Source: Halopiger aswanensis
GTDB taxonomy: Archaea > Halobacteriota > Halobacteria > Halobacteriales > Natrialbaceae
DNA length: 64,000 bases
Assembly (NCBI RefSeq): GCF_003610195.1
Contig: NZ_RAPO01000001.1
Location: 744,001-808,000 of the forward strand
Direction of reading: 5' to 3'
Of this stretch, positions 46,208 to 55,005 are shown one piece after another (positions within the stretch are counted from its first letter, which is position 1; each line of letters begins with the position of its first letter). The notes beneath the pieces are model-generated. The model did not search any database and was not told where the DNA came from. It was given only the letters and a program-made list of their open reading frames with translations. The position numbers and the translations under genes are program-made.

Positions 46208-46639
46208 ATGGGAGCCTTCGAAACCCACAGCGGACGGATCCCCGACTCGTATCTGGACATCCTCGAGACGGAATCGTTCGGCCACGTCGCGACGCTCGGA
46301 TCGGACGGCCACCCCCACAGCAGCCCGGTCTGGGTCGACCACGACGACGGGGAGGCCGTGCTGTTCAACACGCTTCGGGGCCGCACCAAGGAGCGCAACA
46401 TCCGGTCTGACTCGCGGGTCTCGATCTCGGTCGTCGATCCCGACGATCCCTACCGCTACGTCTCGGTTCGGGGCCACGCTGAACTCATCGAAGAGGGGGC
46501 CGACGACCACATCGACGAGTTAGCCCGTCAGTACCTCGACGTCGAGGACTACCCGCACCACGACGAGGAAGACGAACCGCGCGTTATCGTTCGAATCCCC
46601 GCCGAGCACGTCGTTACCCGCGGCCGCGAGTACGAATAG
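46208..46639 (+). CDS. PPOX-class F420/FMN-binding oxidoreductase
   Basis: 143-residue split-barrel flavoprotein of the pyridoxamine-5'-phosphate-oxidase-like family. Motifs are GHVATLGSDGHPHSSPVWV at the N-terminal strand pair, LFNTLRGRTKERNIRSDSRVSISV and YVSVRGHAEL. The group is often F420-dependent in actinobacteria and archaea, so F420 is the likely cofactor, but FMN or heme cannot be excluded. ATG 46208 is used; earlier in-frame starts lie in the leuS promoter region. Confidence 0.9.
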   Translation: MGAFETHSGRIPDSYLDILETESFGHVATLGSDGHPHSSPVWVDHDDGEAVLFNTLRGRTKERNIRSDSRVSISVVDPDDPYRYVSVRGHAELIEEGADDHIDELARQYLDVEDYPHHDEEDEPRVIVRIPAEHVVTRGREYE

Positions 46640-46684
46640 AAGGCGGATTCCGATCGGCAGGTCAATCAGTCCGATTTACTGCCG

Positions 46685-48226
46685 TCACTGCTGATCGTCG
46701 TCCCGGCGCAGCCACTCGAGCGCGACCGCTCCCGCGCCGCCGGCGAGCCCGACTCCGGCGGTGAATCCGGGGATCGAATCGTCGCTCTCGTCACCGGCGT
46801 CGTCGGTCGCGTTGGAACTGTTGGTCTCGTCGGTCGTTCCGCCGCCGTCAGTACTCGGCCCGCTCGGCCCGCCGGTCGACGCGTCGTCGGTCTCGTTTTC
46901 TTCCGGGGGCTGGACGTCGAACTCGAGGTCCTCGGGATCGGTCAGCGACGGCGGATCGGCCTGCTCTCCGTCTCTAATCGGGAGCGTGTAGAGCGCACCC
47001 GTCGTCGGCGAGTTCGGGATCAGTGGCGTACTGGTTGCGACGAACGTTTCCGGGTCCTCACCCTCGGGCTCGAGGACGCGAGCCGTCCAGAACCCGGCCT
47101 CGGCGGGGTCGCGCCACGAGGTAATTTCCTCTGGCTCGCTGGGATCACTAACGTCGTGGATCTTCACGCCGCCCTGATACCACGCCGAGTAGAGCCGGTC
47201 GTTCCGGAGTTCGAAGTTGTGCGCGGTCGTCCAGAGCCCGCCGCGGTACCGCTCGTTGACGGCTCGCGGCGCGTCGATCGTCGCCTGATGGGCCGGTTCG
47301 GCGGGGTCGCTCACGTCGTAGAGGTCGATGCCGCCCGGCCGGTCGGGCTCGCCGCTGCCGGTCGCCCACGCCTCGCGGCCGACCGCCAGCAGGTCGCCGG
47401 TCTCGTCGACCGCAGCGTAGTGGTCGTTCCCCGGCAAGCCGACCTGTCCGTTGTTCCCGCTCTCGGCCTCGCGATCGAGTTGCTCCTCGAGGCTCTCCTG
47501 CTGCACCCGGGAACGGAACTCGGGCTCGCCGGGGTCGCTGACGTCGACCAGATAGGTGCCGGCGTCCCAGTGGGAGAGGTACGCGATCCCGTCCTGCACG
47601 TAGACGTCGTGTAAGTACCGCGCGAGCCAGAAGACTTCCTCCCAGCCGGGTTCGTGCTCGAGCAGCGACCAGCGGCCGACCTCCTCGATCCCGTCGGCGA
47701 TATCGTAGATGACGAGCGGATTCGCGTCCTGTCCGTTGCCGACGATGTAGCACAGGTCGCCCTCGAGGTAGCAGTTGTGGATGTGCGCGCCGGTCTCGTA
47801 GGTGTCGAGCAGTTCGGGTTCGGCGGGATCGCTCACGTCGTAGACGGCGAAGCCGTGGAAGAAGGTGTCCGCGGACGGGTTCGCCGGACCGGCGATGACC
47901 ATGCGGTCGCCGTCGACTTTGGCATCGAGGAGTTCGTTCGCGCTGGCGTCCTCGAACGAGAGCCGCCGTTCCTCGGCGAGTATTTCGGGTTCGCCGGGAT
48001 CGCTGACGTCGACGGTGACGAAGCCGGTCGTCGCGGCGACGTAAGCCGTCTCGCCGTCGTCGCCGACGACGACTTCGGCGGCGTTGTCGATCGGCAGGCG
48101 GGCGAGGGGCCCGTAGGCGTCTTCGTCTTGCATCGGCGTAACTCGCGTCCGACCGGCGGCGATCCCGGGTGCGGCCAGCGCGGCCGCGCTCAGGCTTCCG
48201 GCGCGGAGGAGGGCTCGTCGGCGCAT
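46685..48226 (-). CDS. Secreted LVIVD-repeat propeller protein with C-terminal anchor
   Basis: 513 residues. N-terminal twin-arginine signal (RRRALLRAGSLSAAALAAPG) directs Tat export. The body is a beta-propeller with repeated LVIVD-type units such as VYDVSDPAEPELL, LVDVSDPGEPEF, LYDVSDPAEPAH and IHDVSDPSEPEE. A Thr/Ser/Asp/Gly-rich stalk (~residues 430-485) precedes PGFTAGVGLAGGAGAVALEWLRRDD, a PGF-CTERM-like sorting tail, so the protein is probably fixed to the cell surface. Ligand unknown. ACGTTATTTGTCG near 48255 gives a leaderless start at 48226. Confidence 0.93.
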   Translation of the reverse strand: MRRRALLRAGSLSAAALAAPGIAAGRTRVTPMQDEDAYGPLARLPIDNAAEVVVGDDGETAYVAATTGFVTVDVSDPGEPEILAEERRLSFEDASANELLDAKVDGDRMVIAGPANPSADTFFHGFAVYDVSDPAEPELLDTYETGAHIHNCYLEGDLCYIVGNGQDANPLVIYDIADGIEEVGRWSLLEHEPGWEEVFWLARYLHDVYVQDGIAYLSHWDAGTYLVDVSDPGEPEFRSRVQQESLEEQLDREAESGNNGQVGLPGNDHYAAVDETGDLLAVGREAWATGSGEPDRPGGIDLYDVSDPAEPAHQATIDAPRAVNERYRGGLWTTAHNFELRNDRLYSAWYQGGVKIHDVSDPSEPEEITSWRDPAEAGFWTARVLEPEGEDPETFVATSTPLIPNSPTTGALYTLPIRDGEQADPPSLTDPEDLEFDVQPPEENETDDASTGGPSGPSTDGGGTTDETNSSNATDDAGDESDDSIPGFTAGVGLAGGAGAVALEWLRRDDDQQ

Positions 48227-48318
48227 ACTCGCCGTTCGACTCCCGACGACAAATAACGTCGGTCGTCGTTTCGAGGGCCGACGACGCTCGAGCGCGGCCG
48301 TCCGACCGTCGCCCGCAG

Positions 48319-49296
48319 TTACCCCTGGAACCGTCGCCGGTCGCCGGTCCCCTCGGTCATCGCGCTCGCGAGGGCGCCCTCGAGGACGACGTCGTCGCCG
48401 AGATCGGTCACGCGGATCTCGGGGACGTTGCTCATCACCATCTCCGAGACGCGCTCGCGGATCGGTTTTACGACGAGCTCCTCGTTGTTGAGCGCGACGG
48501 CGCCGCCGAAGGAGACGACGATCGGGGCGAACGAGTGGACCACGTTCGCCACGCCCATCGCGTTCCAGTGGGCCAGTTGGTCGATCGCGTAGTCGGCCAG
48601 TTCGTCCTCGCCGGCCAGTTCGAACACGTCTTTCGCGGTAAAATCGGGGTCGTCGAGCGGCAGGTCGGTCGAAATCGTCGGATCGTCTTCGGCGAGCAGT
48701 CGGACGTAGTCCGGGATCCCGTTCCCGGAACAGTACGCCTCCCAGTGGCCGTCGTGGCCGCAGCCGCAGGTGAGCCGCCCGCGCGGGTCGACGATGCAGT
48801 GGCCGACCTCGCCGGCGTTGCCGTCCCAGCCGGCCAGAATCTCGCCGTCGCAGCAGACGCCGGCGCCGATCCCCGAGGAGATGGTGATGTACACCATGTC
48901 GTCGGGGTTGCGGTCGGCGTGGAACCGTTCGCCGATGACGCCCGCGGCGGTGTCGTTGTGGAGGTAGACCTCGTCGCTGTCGATCAGTTTCTCGATGGGG
49001 CCGGTCAGGGGAATGCGATCGATCGAGTCGGGCAGGTTGGCCGGATCGATCACCGCCCCTTCGGCGAGGTCGAAGGGGCCGATCGAGCCGATTCCCGCCG
49101 AGACGATCTCGTCCGGGTCGATCCCGGCGTCGGTGCAGGCTTCCCGCAGCGTCCGGAGGACTCCCTCGGTCACGTCGATGCCCGTCGGGCCGCGCGGCGT
49201 GGCGCTCCGGCTGACGCCGATCGTCGTCCCGTCGTCCTCGGCGACGGCCGCCCGTACGTTCGTCGCCCCGAGGTCGACGCCCGCGTAGTAGACCAT
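48319..49296 (-). CDS. glk: ROK-family glucokinase
   Basis: ATP-dependent sugar kinase of 325 residues, likely phosphorylating glucose. N-terminal phosphate-1 motif YAGVDLGATNVRAAV, catalytic Asp in LHNDTAAGV, and ROK segment GEVGHCIVDPRGRLTCGCGHDGHWEAY. The ROK zinc site is normally CxCGxxGCxE; here the third cysteine is histidine (CGCGHDGHWE). A perfect TrmB-motif palindrome lies 49 bp upstream of the start, next to the TATA region, so expression probably responds to sugar. Start ATG 49296. Confidence 0.94.
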   Translation of the reverse strand: MVYYAGVDLGATNVRAAVAEDDGTTIGVSRSATPRGPTGIDVTEGVLRTLREACTDAGIDPDEIVSAGIGSIGPFDLAEGAVIDPANLPDSIDRIPLTGPIEKLIDSDEVYLHNDTAAGVIGERFHADRNPDDMVYITISSGIGAGVCCDGEILAGWDGNAGEVGHCIVDPRGRLTCGCGHDGHWEAYCSGNGIPDYVRLLAEDDPTISTDLPLDDPDFTAKDVFELAGEDELADYAIDQLAHWNAMGVANVVHSFAPIVVSFGGAVALNNEELVVKPIRERVSEMVMSNVPEIRVTDLGDDVVLEGALASAMTEGTGDRRRFQG

Positions 49297-49344
49297 GCTG
49301 TGTACCTAGGGACAACTCACCGGCCTACTTAACTACACATATTG

Positions 49345-49360
49345 TACTCGCGAGCGAGTA
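49345..49360. promoter_or_regulatory. TrmB-consensus operator upstream of glk
   Basis: TACTCGC-GA-GCGAGTA: a perfect 7-bp inverted repeat and an exact match to the published haloarchaeal TrmB motif TACT(N7)GAGTA. It sits directly upstream of the candidate TATA elements (minus strand ACAATATG at ~49340, TTAAGTA at ~49330). Confidence 0.65.
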
Positions 49361-49458
49361 GTATTCACACGCGATACGGGCTCGTTACTCCGATTATGCG
49401 ACCCGAAAGCGATCCGGGCCTGTCACGTCTGCCCTCGAGCGGGCAGCAACGGCGCTGC

Positions 49459-49965
49459 TTACTCGATACGGTCCGTCGCGTCCGCGACGTCCGCGCCGGG
49501 GCCGCCATCAGTCCCGAGCGGAGCGAGCGGCACCAGCGTCGAAATCCGCGCGTTCTCCTTCAACTCGAGGCCGCCGTCGGCGACCGACAGCGGGAGCAGC
49601 GGGAGATGCGAGTCCACCCGTACCGAGGGATGGGAGCCGCCGCGGGCCAGCAACTCGTTTCGGGGCTGGAGCAACAGCGGCACCTCCGGATCCGTCAGGA
49701 ACTCGTTGAGCTGGACGACGTACTGGCCGGCCTCGAGGGTCCACCAGCCGTACTCGTCGTCGGGATTCCGGAGTTCGGTGTCGACGGGCTCGAGGTCGGC
49801 GTCCTCGAGTTCGTCGCCGCCGAAGTCGATTCGACCCGGCGCGGCGACCTCGTAGACGGCGCCGGCCGTCAGGTCGACGCCGTGCTCGTGGACCTGTACC
49901 GGCTCGTACACCAGGTTATCGACGAACTCGGCGAGCGGATTCTGGTTCGAGTTTTCGGCGGACAT
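49459..49965 (-). CDS. dUTPase/dCTP-deaminase-fold protein
   Basis: 168-residue protein from ATG 49965. The central segment WWTLEAGQYVVQLNEFLTDP...LLQPRNELLARGGSHPS is the pattern of the dUTPase/Dcd trimeric fold (ligand-contacting RNELLARGG with a strand on each side). Typical Dcd is ~190-200 residues and has a catalytic glutamate in a RSSLGRxG..E context; the exact site is altered here (RNELLARGG), so nucleotide specificity is doubtful. It could be a dCTP deaminase-related enzyme or a non-catalytic relative. Confidence 0.8.
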   Translation of the reverse strand: MSAENSNQNPLAEFVDNLVYEPVQVHEHGVDLTAGAVYEVAAPGRIDFGGDELEDADLEPVDTELRNPDDEYGWWTLEAGQYVVQLNEFLTDPEVPLLLQPRNELLARGGSHPSVRVDSHLPLLPLSVADGGLELKENARISTLVPLAPLGTDGGPGADVADATDRIE

Positions 49966-50089
49966 GTCGGTCGTACTGACGGTTGCGAGCGCCAAAAAGG
50001 ATGCTGTGTCGGTGCGCTCGCGCCGCATCGGTTTACGATCGCACTCGATCGAGTCCGTCGAAAGCGAGCAAAAACGTCAACGACCCGGA

Positions 50090-50100
50090 ACTCTATATGC
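50090..50100 (+). promoter_or_regulatory. TATA box of the O-methyltransferase gene
   Basis: CTCTATATGC centred near 50095, 27 bases before ATG 50121; indicates a leaderless mRNA and fixes the start. Confidence 0.65.
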
Positions 50101-50120
50101 TCCTCGCCGTAGTCCCGCCT

Positions 50121-50798
50121 ATGGTCGACGTACTCAGCGACGAGATCGAACGCTTCGTTCGCGCCGCCGGACCGAGTCCCGACGAGACGCTCGCCGAGAT
50201 GGACGACTACGCCCGGTCGCAGGGCTTCCCGCACGTCGGACCCGAGGTCGGCGCCGTTCTCCGATTCCTCGCCCGCGCGAGCGACGCCGAACGGATCTTC
50301 GAGTTCGGCTCCGGCTACGGCTACTCCGCCTACTGGTTCGCCGAAGCCTTGCCCGACGACGGCGAGATCGTCCTCACCGAGGTCGACGAAGATGAACTCG
50401 AGCTGGCCCGCGACTACCTCTCCCGGGGCGGCTACGACGACCGCGTGCGGTACGAACTCGGCGACGCGCTCGAGACGATCGAGCGCTACGACGGCCCCTT
50501 CGAGACCGTGCTGATCGACCACCAGAAGCATCGCTATCCGGAGGCGTTCGAGGCCGTCCGCGAGAAGGTGCCCGTCGGCGGCGTCATCGTCGCGGATAAC
50601 GCGATCACGGCGGGCTCGATCGTCTTTGACGACCTGCTCGCTACGCTCGAGGGTGACGAATCCGTCGACAAAGGTGACCTGAACGAATCGACGCGCGGCA
50701 TCGTGGACTACCTCGAACGGGTCAAGTCTGATCCGGCGTTCGAGACGATCATCCTCCCGTTGGGGGAGGGCATCGCGGTGAGTTACCGCGTCGAGTAA
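50121..50798 (+). CDS. O-methyltransferase (COMT-like)
   Basis: 225-residue SAM-dependent methyltransferase. Motif I is FEFGSGYGYSAYW near residue 57, motif II VLTEVDEDELELARDYL, and the metal-associated segment LIDHQKHRYPEAF followed by GGVIVADNAI fits the class of cation-dependent O-methyltransferases (MdmC/COMT type). The acceptor is unknown. The 3' end overlaps that of the convergent membrane-protein gene by 16 bp. Confidence 0.93.
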   Translation: MVDVLSDEIERFVRAAGPSPDETLAEMDDYARSQGFPHVGPEVGAVLRFLARASDAERIFEFGSGYGYSAYWFAEALPDDGEIVLTEVDEDELELARDYLSRGGYDDRVRYELGDALETIERYDGPFETVLIDHQKHRYPEAFEAVREKVPVGGVIVADNAITAGSIVFDDLLATLEGDESVDKGDLNESTRGIVDYLERVKSDPAFETIILPLGEGIAVSYRVE

Positions 50799-51235
50799 TC
50801 GGACGTGTCGCCCTCGAGGTAGTCGTCGGGGGCGTGGGTCTGCGAGGCGCCGTACTCGCGGAACCCGAGGAACGCGGTCGCCGTGCTGGCGGTCAGGAAG
50901 GTCGCCCACGTGACGGCGGTCAGCGACTGGACGACGGTCCCGGCTGGGCCCGGCACGGCCGCGCCGACCGTCTCGAGGCCGACCGCGTGCAGGCCTGCAA
51001 TCGCGAGAAAGCCGATCCAGAGGGCCAGCGACAGGTGCGCGAGCGTCCGGCGGCGGACCCGGCTTGCGTACTGTGCGAGGCTGTAGACGGCGACGACCGC
51101 GAGTGCGGTCGCCCCGATGGTCGCACCCGTCGCGTCGGCGGCCGCGGTCGCGAGGCCGGCGACGGCGAAACAGGCGAACGAGGCGGCGAGCAGGAGCCGA
51201 TCCGAACGGGCGTACGCGTGGATCACGTCGGACAC
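50783..51235 (-). CDS. Small four-TM membrane protein
   Basis: 150-residue protein of unknown function with four hydrophobic segments (~14-34, ~40-56, ~66-86, ~98-122) and an acidic cytosolic or external tail (HAPDDYLEGDTSDYSTR). No motif recognised. Its last 16 bp overlap the end of the O-methyltransferase gene on the other strand, so both transcripts must read through each other. Confidence 0.83.
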   Translation of the reverse strand: MSDVIHAYARSDRLLLAASFACFAVAGLATAAADATGATIGATALAVVAVYSLAQYASRVRRRTLAHLSLALWIGFLAIAGLHAVGLETVGAAVPGPAGTVVQSLTAVTWATFLTASTATAFLGFREYGASQTHAPDDYLEGDTSDYSTR

Positions 51236-51341
51236 TGCTTTGCTGGCACGTATAGCCGGTCGAATATATAGCTGTTGGTGGCGTCCATCGTAACCGGTTC
51301 GTTCGGCCCAGGTACCGCTCTATGCCGCCGAACTTGCCGGT

Positions 51342-54260
51342 TCACTCGGTCTCGGGTTCGGTGTCGCTCTCGCCTTTACCCTCGTCATCCTCCTGACCGT
51401 CCTCGGCCACGGCGGGAAGCGTCACCGACACCGTCGTCCCCTCGCCGGGGCTCGAGTCGATCCGGATCTCGCCGTCGTGGCGTTCGACGATCCGCTTGCA
51501 CAGCGTCAGGCCGATCCCCGTTCCGGCGTGTTCCTCGCGGCTGTGGAGCCGCTGGAACACCTCGAAGACCCGGTCCGTCTCGTCGGGATCGATGCCGATC
51601 CCGTCGTCTGCGACCGAGAGCCGCCACATCGCCCCCTCACGAGTCGCCGAAATCTCGACCGTCGGCGCCCCGTCGCCGCTGTACTCGATCGCGTTGTCCA
51701 GCAGGTTCTGGAACACCTGCCGCAACTGGCCGGCGTCGCCGCGAACGCGGGGCAGCGACTCGGCGACGATATCGGCGTCGCTCTCCTCGATCCGGAGGCC
51801 GAGATCCTGACGGACGTCCGCGAGCACCGCCTCGAGATCGACCGGCTCGAGCGGTTCGCCCTGCGTTTCGATCCGCGAGTACTCGAGGAGGCCGTCGATC
51901 ATCTCGCGCATGCGCTCGGCGCCGTCGACCGCGAACTCGATGAACTCCTGGGCGTCGTCGTCGAGGTCGTCCGCATACCGATGCTCGAGGAGTTGGAGGT
52001 AACTCGTGACCATCCGCAGGGGCTCCTGGAGGTCGTGGGAGGCAGCGTAGGCGAACTGCTCTAAGCGCTCGTTCGACGCCTCGAGTCGGCGCTCGTACCG
52101 CTTGCGCTCGGTGACGTCCTGGCCGATCGCCATCCCGGAGAGGATAGTGCCGTCCTCGTCGGTAATCGGCGCCGTCTGCACGCGCCACACCTGCCCCTCG
52201 TACTCGATCTTCCGGACGAGTCGCTCGCCGTCGAAACTTTTCGCGAACATCTCCTCGAGTTCGGCGGCGACCGGCGTCGGGAAGACTTCGGACGGCCGCT
52301 GGCCCTCGAGGTCGGCCGCCGACTGCGGGATGTCCTCGAAGGCCTTCCCGTCGGCCAGCGTGTACCGCAGGTCCTCGTCGTACAGCGTGACGACGCCGTT
52401 CGGGAAGTTCTCCGCGAGCGTTCGGTACCGTTGCTCGCGCTCCTCGAGTTTGCGCTGGCGCTCCCGGCGCTCGGTGATATCGCGGAAGTACACCGAGAGC
52501 CCGGTCTCGGAGGGATAGATCTGGATCTCCATCCAGATGTCGAGCGATCCGGAGTAGCGTTCCCACGAGATCGACCGCTGGGTCTCCATCGCCTCGTGGT
52601 ACCGGTCGATGAGTTCCGATCGGGTGCCGCCGGGGAAGACGTCCCAGACGACCTCGCCGACGAGTTCTTCGCGCGGATACCCGAGCAGTTCCTCGGCGCG
52701 CTCGTTGACGTGCGTGAACCGCCACTCCTCGTCGAGCGCGTAGAAGCCGTCGGAGATGCGCCCGAGGATTTCGCTCAACTCGGTCTCGAGATCGTGTTTA
52801 CGTCGCTGCAGTCGGCGTTCGGTTTCGATGCGATCGAACGCCGCCTCGAGACTCGACGCGGCGATCGCCGCGAGCGAGAGGTCGCCCTCGTCGAACGCGT
52901 CCCGTTGTCGCGAGCCGGCGATGACGACCCCGTAGTCGCCGACCGGCAGGACGAGTTCGCTCCGAATCGGCGTGTCGGGGTTGTAGACGTCGGGATCCGA
53001 TCTGACGTCGGCGAACAGTTCGGGCTCGCCGGACTCGAACACGCGCCAGGCGATGCCCTCCCCGCGCTCGAACGTCGGCGGTTCCTCGAACAGGTTCGCC
53101 GCGGGTTCGGACTGTCGCAGCGGCCGGAGCGCGTCTCGCTCGGAATCGTAGGTGAAGACGCCGTTGATCTCGAGGCCGAGCGTCTCCCGCAGACTCCGGC
53201 AGGCCCGTTCGGCGGCCGCCTCGTTCGAATCCGCCTCGATCCAGTCGCGGACGGCCGCGTTCAGCCGTCGCAACTGGTCGATGCGGCGGTGGCGGTCGGT
53301 CACGTCGTAGTAGCATTCGATCCGCCCGCCGGCGTACGGGCCGGACTCGATCGGCCGGCTGCGGTGCTCGAGCCAGCGCTCGTCGCGGTCCTCGCCGGCG
53401 GTCACGCGACACTCGAATCGCTCGCGGTCGGTCCCGTCGTAAGTCGCGAGGACGGTGTCGCGAAACCCCTCGGGATCCGCGGTCCGGTCCCGGATCGACT
53501 CCTCGACGACCCGGAGCTTGTCCCGGCCGAGCAGCGCCGCACGCTCGAGGCCGAAGTACTGCTCGATCGTCTCGTTAGCCCACGCGACCTGCCGGTCGGC
53601 GTCGAGGACGAAGATGCCGACGTCGGCTTCGTCCAGAACCGGCACGAGCGAGCCCGGATCGTCCGGGACGGGCGTCGTCGCTGCGTACTCCTGCGCGTCG
53701 TCGTGCCGGTATTCGACGCCGTCGTCGCCCTCCTCACCCGCGCGCTCGTCCCGTTCGCGGACGATTCCAATAACTGCGCGTCGACGATGGCGGGATTCGT
53801 TTGCATCCCCCTCGTGCCGCTCGTTTTCGGACTGCGAGTCCGATTCTCCCTCGTCGATCCAGAACACGTTGAGCCGAACTTCGCAGGGAACGGTCGCGCC
53901 GTCGACGGTCCGGAGATCGAGCTCGAGGGTCGCGACGGATCTCCCGTTCGCGCCGGCGCCGGCGGTTTCGCTTTCGGGTTCGCGGTCGTCGGCCTGTGCT
54001 CGCACGCGGCGCTCGAAGTGGGGAACAGCGTCCGTCTCGAGCAGCACGGAGACCGGTTCGTCGAGGACGGCCGCCCGGTCGTGGCCGGTCAACTCGAGGA
54101 GCACGTCGTCGATCGCGACCAGCCGGTTCGCGCCGTCCAACTGGAAGACACCGCCGTCGACGGCGTCGACGAGCGCCCGGTAGTACTGACTGCCCGGGTG
54201 CTCGCCGCCGTCCGCCCAGAACGCCGGTGTCGGTTCCGTCGACGGTGCCCGTTCGCTCAT
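51342..54260 (-). CDS. Multi-PAS/GAF sensor histidine kinase
   Basis: 972-residue cytosolic kinase from ATG 54260; ACTTATGCG near 54289 puts the transcription start at that codon. Domain order: PAS (~25-155, interrupted by an acidic insert), PAS (~205-325), GAF (~330-490), PAS (~495-610), PAS (~620-730), HisKA with His742 in SHDLQEPLR, HATPase with DDGIGIDPDE and GTGIGLTLC. A Glu/Asp tail ends the protein. The kinase core is almost the same as in the two other kinases of this window, but the sensor part is different and larger. No partner regulator is adjacent. Confidence 0.94.
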   Translation of the reverse strand: MSERAPSTEPTPAFWADGGEHPGSQYYRALVDAVDGGVFQLDGANRLVAIDDVLLELTGHDRAAVLDEPVSVLLETDAVPHFERRVRAQADDREPESETAGAGANGRSVATLELDLRTVDGATVPCEVRLNVFWIDEGESDSQSENERHEGDANESRHRRRAVIGIVRERDERAGEEGDDGVEYRHDDAQEYAATTPVPDDPGSLVPVLDEADVGIFVLDADRQVAWANETIEQYFGLERAALLGRDKLRVVEESIRDRTADPEGFRDTVLATYDGTDRERFECRVTAGEDRDERWLEHRSRPIESGPYAGGRIECYYDVTDRHRRIDQLRRLNAAVRDWIEADSNEAAAERACRSLRETLGLEINGVFTYDSERDALRPLRQSEPAANLFEEPPTFERGEGIAWRVFESGEPELFADVRSDPDVYNPDTPIRSELVLPVGDYGVVIAGSRQRDAFDEGDLSLAAIAASSLEAAFDRIETERRLQRRKHDLETELSEILGRISDGFYALDEEWRFTHVNERAEELLGYPREELVGEVVWDVFPGGTRSELIDRYHEAMETQRSISWERYSGSLDIWMEIQIYPSETGLSVYFRDITERRERQRKLEEREQRYRTLAENFPNGVVTLYDEDLRYTLADGKAFEDIPQSAADLEGQRPSEVFPTPVAAELEEMFAKSFDGERLVRKIEYEGQVWRVQTAPITDEDGTILSGMAIGQDVTERKRYERRLEASNERLEQFAYAASHDLQEPLRMVTSYLQLLEHRYADDLDDDAQEFIEFAVDGAERMREMIDGLLEYSRIETQGEPLEPVDLEAVLADVRQDLGLRIEESDADIVAESLPRVRGDAGQLRQVFQNLLDNAIEYSGDGAPTVEISATREGAMWRLSVADDGIGIDPDETDRVFEVFQRLHSREEHAGTGIGLTLCKRIVERHDGEIRIDSSPGEGTTVSVTLPAVAEDGQEDDEGKGESDTEPETE

Positions 54261-54323
54261 TAGCCGTGAAAGGCCGCATGGACGCATAAGTCCAGCGGCG
54301 GTGGGAACCGAGTCGTCGGTGGG

Positions 54324-54770
54324 CTACTCGTCGTCGGCGAGGAGACGCGCTTCGGGCGACGGCCGTCCGGGGTGGATGCCGTAGCGCGCGAAGCCGTACA
54401 GCACCGTCAGGGCGACTGCACAGCAAACCAGCGCACCGACGATCGACTCGAGGGCGAGGCCGACGACCGGTCCGGCGAACGCGTCGCCGGCGGCCGCGGC
54501 AGCGTCGCTTTTCGGGGCCGTCGCAAGCGCGTACGGGAGGAAGGCGACGAACGCGAGCGCCCACCACCGTTTCGCCGCGATGCGGAGTCGGTCGACGCCG
54601 TACTCGCGAGCGGCGTTGGTGACGCCCGCGATTCCGACGGCCAGTAACAGGAGTGCGGGAACCAGTCGGGACGGCGAGTTCAACACCGTATTAACCGCGA
54701 CGCCGGCGGCGGCGAGCGCGACGGAACCGACGAGGGACGCCGAGGTGGGGACCGAGATCGATCGAGTCAT
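54324..54770 (-). CDS. Membrane protein with about four helices
   Basis: 148-residue protein from ATG 54770 (MTRSISVPTSASLVG). Hydrophobic segments at ~8-30, ~36-50, ~68-85 and ~100-128; the tail GIHPGRPSPEARLLADDE is soluble. A much longer open frame upstream is Arg/Ser-rich shadow. Family not recognised. Follows the large sensor kinase on the opposite end with 63 bp between it and the kinase start. Confidence 0.78.
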   Translation of the reverse strand: MTRSISVPTSASLVGSVALAAAGVAVNTVLNSPSRLVPALLLLAVGIAGVTNAAREYGVDRLRIAAKRWWALAFVAFLPYALATAPKSDAAAAAGDAFAGPVVGLALESIVGALVCCAVALTVLYGFARYGIHPGRPSPEARLLADDE

Positions 54771-54872
54771 CGCTGCGGACCGGTAGCGAGCCCTTGGACA
54801 AAACTCTCGCGAATCGCTCGCGCTTCCGCGTCGCGCCGCGGTCCGCCGCTCGAGCGCGGCCGACAACAAAGA

Positions 54873-55005
54873 ACGTATTACCGGCGGCGACGAGTCGAAC
54901 GTGAGAACGAATGAGGACCAGGGCACGGGCGGGGCAGGCGAATCGACCGTTCGCTGATACGGGTGCAGCAGCCGCACCCCGACTGCGGCTCGAGAGGGGT
55001 GAACC
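54873..55005 (+). promoter_or_regulatory. Leader with three mutually exclusive hairpins and a strong ribosome-binding site
   Basis: GTATTAC near 54878 predicts transcription from ~54905, giving a ~100-base leader. H1: GGGTGC (54961-54966) with GCACCC (54974-54979). H2: AGCCGCA (54970-54976) with TGCGGCT (54984-54990). H3: CACCCC (54975-54980) with GGGGTG (54996-55001), which masks the Shine-Dalgarno GAGGGGTGA (54994-55002) before GTG 55006. All three use bases 54975-54976, so only one can form. This could be a translational switch. Confidence 0.45.

Noticed and set aside
54901-54957. Short frame GTG 54901 (18 codons) and ATG 54911 (35 codons) in the switch-like leader
   Set aside because: Predicted transcription start (~54905) lies after the GTG; the ATG frame is Arg-rich and its overlap with the downstream start seems accidental. 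Kept only as a possibility.
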